64,000 nucleotides of DNA from Amphibiibacter pelophylacis. Its GTDB lineage: Bacteria; Pseudomonadota; Gammaproteobacteria; Burkholderiales; Burkholderiaceae_C. The DNA lies in the NCBI RefSeq assembly GCF_037688875.1, contig NZ_JAWDIE010000018.1, positions 14,396-78,395 on the forward strand. The letters are read 5' to 3'. The position numbers were made by a program, and so were the translations under genes. Numbering within the stretch: the stretch's first letter is position 1; the number at the start of each line of letters is the position of its first letter. Shown piece after piece: positions 56,840 to 64,000 of the stretch. The notes below the pieces were generated by a model, which was not told the origin of the DNA, searched no databases, and saw only the letters and a program-made list of their open reading frames with translations.

Positions 56840-57691
56840 TCAGAGCAGCAGCGCTGTCATGACCAGCAGCGCAGCCGCTTCACCCAGCTGCTGCGCGGCG
56901 CCCAGGGTGTCGCCGGTGTAACCGCCGAGGCGGCGGCGCAGCCCGGCGCGCAGGCCAATCAGCAGCAGGCCCCAGGCGCCCAGTGGCAGCACAAGGCCGC
57001 CCAGCGGCAGCCCGGCCGCCAGCAGCACCAGGGCCACGCCCAGCAGCACCAGGCCCGCGCCCAGCGCCGCGTGGGCGACCAGGCGCGCTGGAGGGTTCAC
57101 CCAGTCGGAAACTTTGGAAGCCTGCGCATCGCCCGCGTAAGGCAGCAGCGCCATCAGCGCCACAGCCAGCGCCCGCGATCCGGCGTGGGCCCAGACCAGC
57201 ACCGCCAGCACCAGCGCTGTATTGCCCTGGCTGATCTGCGTCAGCAGCGCCCAGCGCAGCCCCAGCATCAGCACCAGGCCACACACGCCGTAGGTGCCCA
57301 GGCGCGAATCTTTCATGATTTCAAGAGCGCGCTCGCGCGTGGCGTGGCCCCACAGGCCGTCGCAGCTGTCGGCCCAGCCGTCCTCGTGCAGGGCGCCGGT
57401 CAGCGCCACGCTGGCCCACAGCGCCAGCAGCGCCGCCACGCCCGGAGGCCAGATCAGGCTGGCGGCCACCAGCACGCCGCCCACCGCCAGGCCAATGCCC
57501 GCACCGACCAGCGGCAGGTGGCGCAGGCAGGCGGTGGGCGTCTGCACCGTCCAGACGGGCGGTGCGGGCAGGGGCAGCCGCGTCAGGAACTGCGCGGCGG
57601 CCAGCAGCAGCGACAGCTCGCGCCGCAGCGAAGCACTCCCCCGCTGGCGAAAACCGCCGCGGCCATCGTCCTTGTGCGGCCCGTCCGTCAT
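56840..57691 (-). CDS. cobS: Adenosylcobinamide-GDP ribazoletransferase
   Basis: A 283-residue integral membrane enzyme joining adenosylcobinamide-GDP with alpha-ribazole in the last steps of cobalamin synthesis. The start AAAQFLTRLPLPAP and the catalytic acidic region GALHEDGWADSCDGLWG are family marks; KDSRLGTYGV follows. Hydrophobic segments fill the rest, with many Leu/Ala. It overlaps the upstream cobT by 4 nt, so the two are coupled. Confidence 0.94.
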   Translation of the reverse strand: MTDGPHKDDGRGGFRQRGSASLRRELSLLLAAAQFLTRLPLPAPPVWTVQTPTACLRHLPLVGAGIGLAVGGVLVAASLIWPPGVAALLALWASVALTGALHEDGWADSCDGLWGHATRERALEIMKDSRLGTYGVCGLVLMLGLRWALLTQISQGNTALVLAVLVWAHAGSRALAVALMALLPYAGDAQASKVSDWVNPPARLVAHAALGAGLVLLGVALVLLAAGLPLGGLVLPLGAWGLLLIGLRAGLRRRLGGYTGDTLGAAQQLGEAAALLVMTALLL

Positions 57692-58848
57692 GACGCAGCG
57701 TGCGCCGTGCTGACCCGCGCCGAATCAAAACTGGCCATGTCGTTGAACAGCGCGACCGCCTGGCGCAACAGCGGCCAGGCCAGCGCCGCGCCCGAGCCTT
57801 CGCCCAGACGCAGACCCAGATCCAGCAGCGGCGTGAGGCCCGCCCCGCCCGTGGCGCGGTGCTGCGCGTCCAGGTGGGCGATGGCGTCGGCGTGCGCCGA
57901 TTCGTGCGAGCGGTGGGCCAGCACGGCGTGGTCCAGCACGCCCGGCGCCAGCGCTGCCGCGACCAGCAGCGCCGACGTGACGATCAGGCCATCCACCAGC
58001 ACCGCCTGGCCCTGACGCGCCGCCTGCACTATGGCGCCGACCAGCATCGCCACCTCCAGCCCGCCCAGGGTCTGCAGGGCCCACCAGGCGCGGCGCGCCG
58101 CCTCGTCCTGCGGCAGACCGGGCGGGAAGGCGGCTTCGAGGTGGTCTGCGGGAGGCAGTTCGGGGTGGCGCGCCAGAACCTGTTCCAGCACCGCCTGCTT
58201 GCGCGCCAGCCCCGCGTCGTCCAGGCCCGTGCCCCGGCCCACGCGCAGCGGCTGGCCAGTCAACCGGGCGGTCAGCAGCGTCGCCGCCGAAGTGTTGCCG
58301 ATGCCCATTTCGCCCAGCAGGACGACATCGCCCGGCGCCCCGCGCACCGCCTGAGCGCCGCGCTGCAGCGCCAGCAGGGTCTGCTGCGGCGTCATCGCGG
58401 GGCCGTCCAGGGAGCTGGCACAGCCCGGCGCCACGGGCACGTTGATCAGGCCAGGCTGGTCAGCCAGCGGCGTGGCCACCCCGGCGTTGACCACCTGCAG
58501 CGGCAGGCCGCTCTCGCGCGCCAGCACGGCAATCGCGGCGCCGCCCGCCAGGAAGTTGGCCACCATCTGCGCGGTGACTTCGCTGGGGTAAGCCGACACG
58601 CCCGCACGCGCCAGGCCGTGGTCGGCGGCAAAGACCCACACGCCCGCGCCCTGCGCGCTCAGGCGCTGGCCCGGCTGCAGGCGCTGCAGCAGACCGAGCT
58701 GGCGCATCAGGTCCTCCAGGCGACCCAGCGATCCGACCGGCTTGGTCAGGTGGTCAATGTGGTGCTGCAGGGCGGCCTGGCGCGCGGCATCGCGCACGGC
58801 GGGCAGATCCAGGAGGTCAGTGGGGAAGTGCAGGGTCGATTCGGTCAT
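57688..58848 (-). CDS. cobT: Nicotinate-nucleotide-dimethylbenzimidazole phosphoribosyltransferase
   Basis: A 386-residue enzyme that activates dimethylbenzimidazole to alpha-ribazole phosphate for the lower ligand of cobalamin. Family blocks are LTKPVGSLGRLEDL, FAADHGLARAGVSAYP, the GEMGIGNTSAATLL motif and AHRSHESAHA. The ATG at 58848 is chosen by the family start; the frame opens farther upstream. It is somewhat longer than the usual 350 residues. No B12-riboswitch core could be seen upstream; a nested inverted repeat lies there instead. Confidence 0.94.
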   Translation of the reverse strand: MTESTLHFPTDLLDLPAVRDAARQAALQHHIDHLTKPVGSLGRLEDLMRQLGLLQRLQPGQRLSAQGAGVWVFAADHGLARAGVSAYPSEVTAQMVANFLAGGAAIAVLARESGLPLQVVNAGVATPLADQPGLINVPVAPGCASSLDGPAMTPQQTLLALQRGAQAVRGAPGDVVLLGEMGIGNTSAATLLTARLTGQPLRVGRGTGLDDAGLARKQAVLEQVLARHPELPPADHLEAAFPPGLPQDEAARRAWWALQTLGGLEVAMLVGAIVQAARQGQAVLVDGLIVTSALLVAAALAPGVLDHAVLAHRSHESAHADAIAHLDAQHRATGGAGLTPLLDLGLRLGEGSGAALAWPLLRQAVALFNDMASFDSARVSTAHAAS

Positions 58849-58863
58849 GGCAGGTGATCTTTC

Positions 58864-58909
58864 AGGCAGGATGTGCCCCGGCAAAACCCGGGCGGATTCA
58901 AGCCTGCCT
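58864..58909 (-). other. Nested inverted repeat in the cobT leader
   Basis: An outer stem AGGCAGG/CCTGCCT encloses an inner stem CCCGG/CCGGG with a six-base loop. It lies about 15 bases before the cobT ATG on the transcribed side. No T tract and no B12-box pattern are present, so it is not a plain terminator or a known cobalamin riboswitch. A structured leader is possible. Confidence 0.4.
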
Positions 58910-59001
58910 TAAGATGCCCGCCAGAAAGTCTGAGCCCGCACCCCGCTGCAGACGCCGATCCGGCGCAGGGGCTGCGGCACAATACACCACAGAGAGCCCG
59001 C

Positions 59002-59718
59002 ATGAAGCCGCTTCCTTACTGGCAGCACCCCGATTTCCGCCGCGGCGTGCGCGACATGCTGGCCACCGCCCCCGGCCAGGCCGCCTGGGGGCTGGTGACC
59101 GGGGTGGCGATGGTGGACAGCGGCCTGCCCGTGCCGCTGGCGCTGCTGATGTCGCTGACGGTCTATGCCGGCAGTGCGCAGCTGGCGGTGCTGCCGCTGC
59201 TGGTCAGCGGCGCCGCGCCCTGGGTGATCTGGCTGACCGCCCTGTGCGTGAACCTGCGCTTTGTGGTGTTCAGTGCGAGCTGGCGGCCTTTTTTCAGACA
59301 CTATCCGCTGGGCCAACGCGCCCTGGCGGGCTATATGGCAGGAGACATCGGATTCGTGCTGTTCATGCGCCACTTTGCTTCCGGCCAGCCCGCAGCTGCC
59401 GATGCGCCCCGCGACAGCCTGCCCTACTTCTGGGGCAGCAGCTGGACGGGCTATCTGGCCTGGCACATTCCTTCGCTGATCGGCATCGCGCTGGCGGGCA
59501 GTGTGCCCACCACCTGGAACCTGGGCTTTGCCGGGACGCTGGCGCTGGTGGCGCTGGCCTGCTCGCTGGTCGGCAGCCCGGCCACCTGGCTGGCGGCCGC
59601 CGCAGCGGGCACAGTCTCGGTGCTGGCCGTGTCACTGCCTTACAAGCTGAACATCGTTCTGGCCATTGCGGCGGCGGTCGCCGTCGGCGTGACCATGGAG
59701 AAGCGCCGTGGTGAATGA
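59002..59718 (+). CDS. azlC: AzlC family branched-chain amino acid exporter, large subunit
   Basis: A 238-residue inner-membrane protein of the AzlC/YgaZ family with about six hydrophobic segments. Family blocks include PGQAAWGLVTGVAMVDSG, LTVYAGSAQLAVLPLL and LCVNLRFVVFSASW. It works with AzlD in exporting branched-chain amino acids. The ATG at 59002 fits the usual length; the open frame extends upstream. Overlaps azlD by 11 nt. Confidence 0.9.
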   Translation: MKPLPYWQHPDFRRGVRDMLATAPGQAAWGLVTGVAMVDSGLPVPLALLMSLTVYAGSAQLAVLPLLVSGAAPWVIWLTALCVNLRFVVFSASWRPFFRHYPLGQRALAGYMAGDIGFVLFMRHFASGQPAAADAPRDSLPYFWGSSWTGYLAWHIPSLIGIALAGSVPTTWNLGFAGTLALVALACSLVGSPATWLAAAAAGTVSVLAVSLPYKLNIVLAIAAAVAVGVTMEKRRGE

Positions 59719-60046
59719 TTTTCTCGGCACCGGCGCCGTCATCCTGGGCCTGGCCGTGATCACGGTGCTGACGCGCGGTTTTTTCATCCTGCCGCGCCGC
59801 GAGATTCCCCTGCCCGCCTGGCTGCGCGCAGGCCTGCGCTACGCGCCGCTGGGCGCGCTGGCGGCCATCATCGTGCCGGGCGTCGTGATGAACGGCGACC
59901 AGCTCACCCCCACCCTGCTCGACGCCCAGATTGCCGGGGCGCTGGCCGGAATCGCCTGGTTCGCCTGGCGCCAGTCGGTGCTGGGCACCATCGTGGCCGG
60001 TATGGCCGTGATGTTGCTTTTGCGTCTGGGGCTGGGCTGGGCCTGA
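59708..60046 (+). CDS. azlD: AzlD family branched-chain amino acid exporter, small subunit
   Basis: A 112-residue membrane protein with three to four hydrophobic segments and the family blocks [15 protein letters not shown] and [17 protein letters not shown]. It begins inside the end of azlC (GTG start at 59708), which fits coupled synthesis of the two exporter subunits. The 97 bases after it hold a palindromic operator and the start of pgk. Confidence 0.9.
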   Translation: MVNDFLGTGAVILGLAVITVLTRGFFILPRREIPLPAWLRAGLRYAPLGALAAIIVPGVVMNGDQLTPTLLDAQIAGALAGIAWFAWRQSVLGTIVAGMAVMLLLRLGLGWA

Positions 60047-60067
60047 TTTTTTGTGTATCGTGCGACT

Positions 60068-60079
60068 GTTAGCGCTAAC
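60068..60079. promoter_or_regulatory. LacI-type palindromic operator before pgk
   Basis: GTTAGCGCTAAC is a perfect 12-base palindrome, 64 bases before the pgk ATG. Its CpG-centred form and the TAGCGCTA core are typical of LacI-family repressor sites for sugar genes. A related site stands before fba (62779-62792). The regulator is not in the window. Confidence 0.6.
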
Positions 60080-60143
60080 CCGCCGGGCCAGCGCCGCGCA
60101 GACGCACGGTGTTGTGTTGATGAAGCCCTCTGACGGAGTTCCC

Positions 60144-61340
60144 ATGTCTATCGTGCGATTTGCTGATCTGGCCCAAAGTGGCGCCCTAAAAAACAAGCGG
60201 GTGTTCATCCGCGCTGACCTCAACGTGCCGCTGACCCCGGACGGCCAGGTGTCCGAGGACACACGCATCCGCGCCTCGCTGCCCTGCATCCGTCAGGCGC
60301 TGGACGCGGGCGCCGCCGTGATGGTCACCTCCCACCTGGGACGGCCGACCGAAGGCCAGTTCAAGCCCGAAGATTCGCTGGCCCCCGTCGCCAGGCGCAT
60401 GAGCGAACTGCTCGGCCGCGACGTGCCCGTGGTCGCAAACTGGGTGGACGGCGTCCAGGTCGAGCCCGGCCAGGTCGTGATCCTGGAAAACTGCCGCGTC
60501 AACGTCGGCGAAAAGAAAAACAGCCCCGATCTGGCCCGCAAAATGGCCGCGCTGTGCGACGTCTTCGTCCACGACGCCTTTGGCACCGCGCACCGCGCCG
60601 AAGCCAGCACCTACGGCATCGCGCAGTTCGCGCCCGTGGCCTGCGCTGGGCCGCTGCTGTCGGCCGAAATTGATGCGCTGGATCGCGCCCTGGCCGCCCC
60701 CAAACGCCCGCTGGTGGCAATTGTCGCGGGCTCGAAAGTCAGCACCAAGCTGACCATCCTGCAGGCGCTGTCCAGCAAGGTTGACGGCCTGATCGTCGGC
60801 GGCGGCATCGCCAACACCTTCCTGCTGGCCGCCGGTCTGCCCATCGGCAAAAGCCTGGCCGAACCCGATCTGGTCGACGCGGCCCAAGCCGTGATCGCCG
60901 ACATGAAAGCGCGCGGCGCCGAAGTGCCCATCCCCGAAGACGTGGTCTGTGCCAAATCCTTCTCGGCTGACGCGACAGCCACCGTGAAAGCCGCCACCGA
61001 AGTCGCCGATGATGATCTGATTCTGGATATCGGCCCGAAAACGGCGGTGCGTCTGGCCCAGCAGCTCAAATCGGCGGGGACCATCGTCTGGAACGGCCCG
61101 GTCGGCGTGTTCGAGTTCGACGCCTTCGCCAAAGGCACCGAAGCCATTGCGCGCGCCATCGCCGAATCCGACGCTTTCAGCATTGCGGGCGGCGGTGACA
61201 CGCTGGCGGCGATCGCCAAATACGGCATTGAGAAACAGGTGAATTACATCTCCACCGGCGGGGGGGCTTTCCTGGAAGTCCTGGAAGGCAAAACCCTGCC
61301 AGCGTTTGAAGTCCTGACACAACGAGGTCAAAACCCATGA
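60144..61340 (+). CDS. pgk: Phosphoglycerate kinase
   Basis: A 398-residue glycolytic enzyme: 1,3-bisphosphoglycerate and ADP to 3-phosphoglycerate and ATP. Family blocks are [47 protein letters not shown] and [11 protein letters not shown], ending in [18 protein letters not shown]. The ATG at 60144 follows GGAG and is the usual start; the frame extends 31 codons upstream. It overlaps pyk by 4 nt. Confidence 0.97.
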   Translation: MSIVRFADLAQSGALKNKRVFIRADLNVPLTPDGQVSEDTRIRASLPCIRQALDAGAAVMVTSHLGRPTEGQFKPEDSLAPVARRMSELLGRDVPVVANWVDGVQVEPGQVVILENCRVNVGEKKNSPDLARKMAALCDVFVHDAFGTAHRAEASTYGIAQFAPVACAGPLLSAEIDALDRALAAPKRPLVAIVAGSKVSTKLTILQALSSKVDGLIVGGGIANTFLLAAGLPIGKSLAEPDLVDAAQAVIADMKARGAEVPIPEDVVCAKSFSADATATVKAATEVADDDLILDIGPKTAVRLAQQLKSAGTIVWNGPVGVFEFDAFAKGTEAIARAIAESDAFSIAGGGDTLAAIAKYGIEKQVNYISTGGGAFLEVLEGKTLPAFEVLTQRGQNP

Positions 61341-62767
61341 CACGCGAAACGAAAATTGTGGCCACGCTGGGCCCCGCCAGCAGCGACGCCGACACCCTGG
61401 AGCGCCTGATCCGCGCCGGGGTCAATGTGGTGCGTCTGAACTTCAGCCACGGCAAGGCCCAGGACCACATCGACCGCGCCACGCTGGTGCGCGAGGTGGC
61501 CCGCAAGGTCGGGCGTCCCGTGGCGCTGATGGCGGACCTGCAGGGCCCCAAGATTCGTGTCGGCAAATTCGCCGAAAACAAGGTGATGCTGGAAGCGGGC
61601 GCGCCTTTCATCCTGGACGCGGCCCGCACCGAGCCCGGCGACATCACCATCGTCGGGCTGGATTACAAACAGCTGCCGCGTGACGTGCAGGCGGGCGACA
61701 CCCTGCTGCTCAACGACGGCCTGATCGAGCTGACCGTGACGCGCGTCATGGGCGATCAGGTCCACACCCGCGTCAAGCTGGGCGGCGAGCTGTCCAACAA
61801 CAAGGGCATCAACAAGCTGGGCGGCGGCCTGACCGCCCCGGCGCTGACGTCCAAGGACATGGACGACATCAAGACCGCCATGTCCTTCCAGTGCGACTAC
61901 CTGGCGGTCAGTTTCCCCAAAAGCGCCACCGACATGGAGATGGCCCGCCAGCTGGCCTACGTCGCCGGTGAGCCCTACAACCACCGCCCGGCGCTGATCG
62001 CCAAGATCGAGCGCACCGAGGCCATCGACAACCTGGAAGGCATCCTGCGCGCCAGCGACGGCATCATGGTCGCGCGGGGCGATCTGGCGGTCGAAATCGG
62101 CAACGCGGCCGTGCCCGCCATGCAAAAGCGCATGATCCGCATGGCCCGCGAGATGGACAAGGTCGCCATCACCGCCACGCAGATGATGGAATCCATGATT
62201 GTCAACCCGGTGCCCACGCGCGCCGAGGTCTCCGACGTGGCCAACGCCGTGCTGGACGGCACCGACGCCGTCATGCTGTCGGCCGAAACCGCTGCGGGCA
62301 AGTATCCGGTCGAAACCGTCGAGCAGATGGCGGCCATCGCGCTGGCCGCCGAGCAGGCGCAGGATCACGATCTGGACCCGGGTTTCACGCGCCGCCACTA
62401 CAACCGCATCGACCAGAGCATCGCCATGGGCGCCATCTTCACGGCGCACAACCTGGGCTGCAAGGCCATCGTGGCGCTGACCGAAAGCGGCAGCACCGCG
62501 CTGTGGATGAGCCGCCACAACGTCCATCTGCCCATCATCGCGCTGACCACCAAAGCGCAGGCGCTGGGCCGCATGACGCTGTACCGCAACGTGCAGCCGC
62601 TGCTGGTCGAGTTCCAGGACGACAAGGAAAAGGCGCTGGCTGCGGCCGAACGCCTGCTGGTCTCGCGCGGCATCCTGAAAGCGGGCGACGCCTACGCCAT
62701 CACCTGCGGCGAGCCCATGGGCCACCCGGGCGGCACCAATATGCTCAAGGTCGTGCGCCTGGCGTAA
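61337..62767 (+). CDS. pyk: Pyruvate kinase
   Basis: A 476-residue glycolytic enzyme making pyruvate and ATP from phosphoenolpyruvate. The start [13 protein letters not shown], the RLNFSHG block, [11 protein letters not shown], the active site [17 protein letters not shown] and [12 protein letters not shown] are intact, as is [10 protein letters not shown]. Its ATG is inside the pgk stop. The C-terminal regulatory domain is complete, ending in TNMLKVVRL. Confidence 0.97.
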   Translation: MTRETKIVATLGPASSDADTLERLIRAGVNVVRLNFSHGKAQDHIDRATLVREVARKVGRPVALMADLQGPKIRVGKFAENKVMLEAGAPFILDAARTEPGDITIVGLDYKQLPRDVQAGDTLLLNDGLIELTVTRVMGDQVHTRVKLGGELSNNKGINKLGGGLTAPALTSKDMDDIKTAMSFQCDYLAVSFPKSATDMEMARQLAYVAGEPYNHRPALIAKIERTEAIDNLEGILRASDGIMVARGDLAVEIGNAAVPAMQKRMIRMAREMDKVAITATQMMESMIVNPVPTRAEVSDVANAVLDGTDAVMLSAETAAGKYPVETVEQMAAIALAAEQAQDHDLDPGFTRRHYNRIDQSIAMGAIFTAHNLGCKAIVALTESGSTALWMSRHNVHLPIIALTTKAQALGRMTLYRNVQPLLVEFQDDKEKALAAAERLLVSRGILKAGDAYAITCGEPMGHPGGTNMLKVVRLA

Positions 62768-62778
62768 TTTCGCGAAGC

Positions 62779-62792
62779 GTGATAGCGCTCAC
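62779..62792. promoter_or_regulatory. Operator-like palindrome before fba
   Basis: GTGATAGCGCTCAC has perfect GTGA/TCAC arms and shares the TAGCGCT core with the pgk site. It lies 76 bases before the fba ATG. It could be a weaker LacI-type site or a CRP-like GTGA-N6-TCAC site; the sequence alone does not decide. Confidence 0.5.
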
Positions 62793-62867
62793 CTCACTTT
62801 TCGGGTCTTAGACTGCGGGCAAGCGCTCTGGCGCAGCCGGTTTTCAACTTGACCCGAGGAGTGAGAA

Positions 62868-63944
62868 ATGGCCCTGGTTCCCCTGCGCATCCTGCTGGAC
62901 CATGCCGCCGAGCGCGGCTATGGCATCCCCGCCTTCAACGTCAACAACCTGGAGCAGGTCCAGGCGGTGATGTCCGCCGCCGACGAGGTCGGCGCGCCCG
63001 TCATCCTGCAGGCCAGCGCCGGGGCGCGCAAGTACGCGGGCGAAACCTTCATCCGCCACCTGATCCAGGCCGCCACCGAGGCCTGGCCGCACATTCCCAT
63101 GGTCATGCACCAGGATCACGGCACATCTCCCGCCGTGTGCGCGGGGGCGATGGCGCTGGGTTTTGGCTCGGTGATGATGGACGGCTCGCTGCGCGACGAC
63201 GGCAAAACCCCCTCCAGCTTCGAGTACAACGTGCAGGTCACGCGTGAGGTCGTGCAAACCGCGCACGCGCAAGGCGTGAGCGTCGAGGGCGAACTCGGCT
63301 GCCTGGGCAGCCTGGAAACCGGCCAGGCGGGTGAGGAGGACGGCATCGGCGCCGAAGGCGTGCTGGACCACAGCCAGATGCTGACCGACCCCGAAGAGGC
63401 CGCCCGCTTCGTCGCCGCCACGGGGGTGGACGCGCTGGCCATTGCGATTGGCACCAGCCACGGCGCCTACAAGTTCAGCCGCAAGCCCACGGGCGACATC
63501 CTGGCCATCGACCGCGTGCGCGCCATCCACGCCCGCATCCCGGACACGCACCTGGTGATGCACGGCAGCTCCAGCGTGCCCCAGGAGCTGCTGGCGCTGA
63601 TCAACCAGTACGGTGGCCAGATGAAGGAAACCTACGGCGTGCCCGTCGAAGAAATCCAGCAGGCCATCCGCTACGGCGTGCGCAAGATCAACGTCGATAC
63701 CGACATCCGCCTGGCGATGACGGCGGCGGTTCGCCAGTTCCAGGCGCAGAACCCCGACAAGTTCGACATGCGCGAATGGATGAAACCCGCGCGCGCCGCC
63801 GCGCAGGCCATCTGCCGCCAGCGCTATCTGGAGTTCGGCTGCGAAGGCCAGGGCAGCCGCATCCAGCCGGTCACTCTGGTGGACATGGCGGCGCGCTACC
63901 GCCAGGGCCAGCCCGGCCTGAAGGGCGCGCTGCAGCCCGCGTGA
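62868..63944 (+). CDS. fba: Fructose-bisphosphate aldolase, class II
   Basis: A 358-residue zinc-dependent aldolase interconverting fructose 1,6-bisphosphate and two triose phosphates (Calvin subtype). The first metal ligands are in VMHQDHG, and the conserved [32 protein letters not shown] and [17 protein letters not shown] blocks are intact. GAGGAG lies before the ATG. It stands 100 bases after pyk with its own operator-like palindrome, so it can be regulated separately. Confidence 0.97.
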   Translation: MALVPLRILLDHAAERGYGIPAFNVNNLEQVQAVMSAADEVGAPVILQASAGARKYAGETFIRHLIQAATEAWPHIPMVMHQDHGTSPAVCAGAMALGFGSVMMDGSLRDDGKTPSSFEYNVQVTREVVQTAHAQGVSVEGELGCLGSLETGQAGEEDGIGAEGVLDHSQMLTDPEEAARFVAATGVDALAIAIGTSHGAYKFSRKPTGDILAIDRVRAIHARIPDTHLVMHGSSSVPQELLALINQYGGQMKETYGVPVEEIQQAIRYGVRKINVDTDIRLAMTAAVRQFQAQNPDKFDMREWMKPARAAAQAICRQRYLEFGCEGQGSRIQPVTLVDMAARYRQGQPGLKGALQPA

Positions 63945-64000
63945 TCCGGCCAGATGCCGCTGCGGCTTGGGCGCGCCAACAGCCCTGACGCCGTGTCGGC

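Noticed and set aside
58849..59001. Possible cobalamin riboswitch before cobT.
   Set aside because: No recognisable B12-box and the leader is too short for the full fold; only a nested inverted repeat was kept as a weak feature.

Overview
The window is GC-rich DNA from a betaproteobacterium, most likely Burkholderiales close to Comamonadaceae. The evidence is the gene neighbourhoods (yqgE-ruvX-pyrR-pyrB-pyrC-like; pilMNOPQ followed by aroK-aroB-dgt; pgk-pyk-fba), protein style and codon use; no rRNA or marker phylogeny is available here. Genes are densely packed and no stretch over 300 bases lacks a gene or named feature.

Layout. (1) 1-3300: an AT-richer accessory block, all on the minus strand. 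It holds a frame-broken fragment of a filamentous haemagglutinin/CdiA-type adhesin, a small lipoprotein, a PoNi-type (DUF1911) immunity protein, an unknown 82-residue protein and a protein with a DUF7832-like domain. Toward tRNA-Arg(CCG) it ends in helically phased GTCACA repeats. It looks like a store of polymorphic-toxin immunity genes without a recognisable toxin. (2) 3441-12910: housekeeping genes: a P-loop kinase, mscL, an unusual Rieske/cytochrome b pair lacking cytochrome c1, then yqgE, ruvX, pyrR, pyrB, a zinc-ligand-less pyrC, plsC and a PmtA-like methyltransferase. (3) 13030-26029: catabolic and transport genes: N-formylglutamate amidohydrolase, an IclR regulator, a YfcC-type carrier, an AraC regulator, hydantoinase/oxoprolinase HyuB-HyuA and a complete Liv-type ABC transporter.

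(4) 26058-42837: a pentose/pentitol locus. xylR-galM (minus) diverge from xylAFGH (plus). The xylAFGH genes are visibly AT-richer and look foreign. Next comes a high-GC operon with a polyol ABC transporter, a ribitol 2-dehydrogenase-like SDR, a D-arabinitol 4-dehydrogenase, an AraC regulator and xylulokinase. XylA and the arabinitol dehydrogenase both make D-xylulose, and the single xylB in the second operon can serve both. (5) 42845-46935: mntP, a GNAT enzyme, dgt, aroB, aroK (minus). (6) 46948-54218: type IV pilus pilMNOPQ plus an Ig-like lipoprotein (minus), divergent from the PBP1A gene. (7) 56840-63944: cobT-cobS, azlC-azlD, pgk-pyk and fba; similar LacI-type palindromes precede pgk and fba.

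Most notable: the immunity island with its 13-bp frameshifting duplication; the bc-type complex with b6f-like heme-ligand spacing and no c1; and strong hairpins directly after the binding-protein gene in two unrelated sugar ABC operons.
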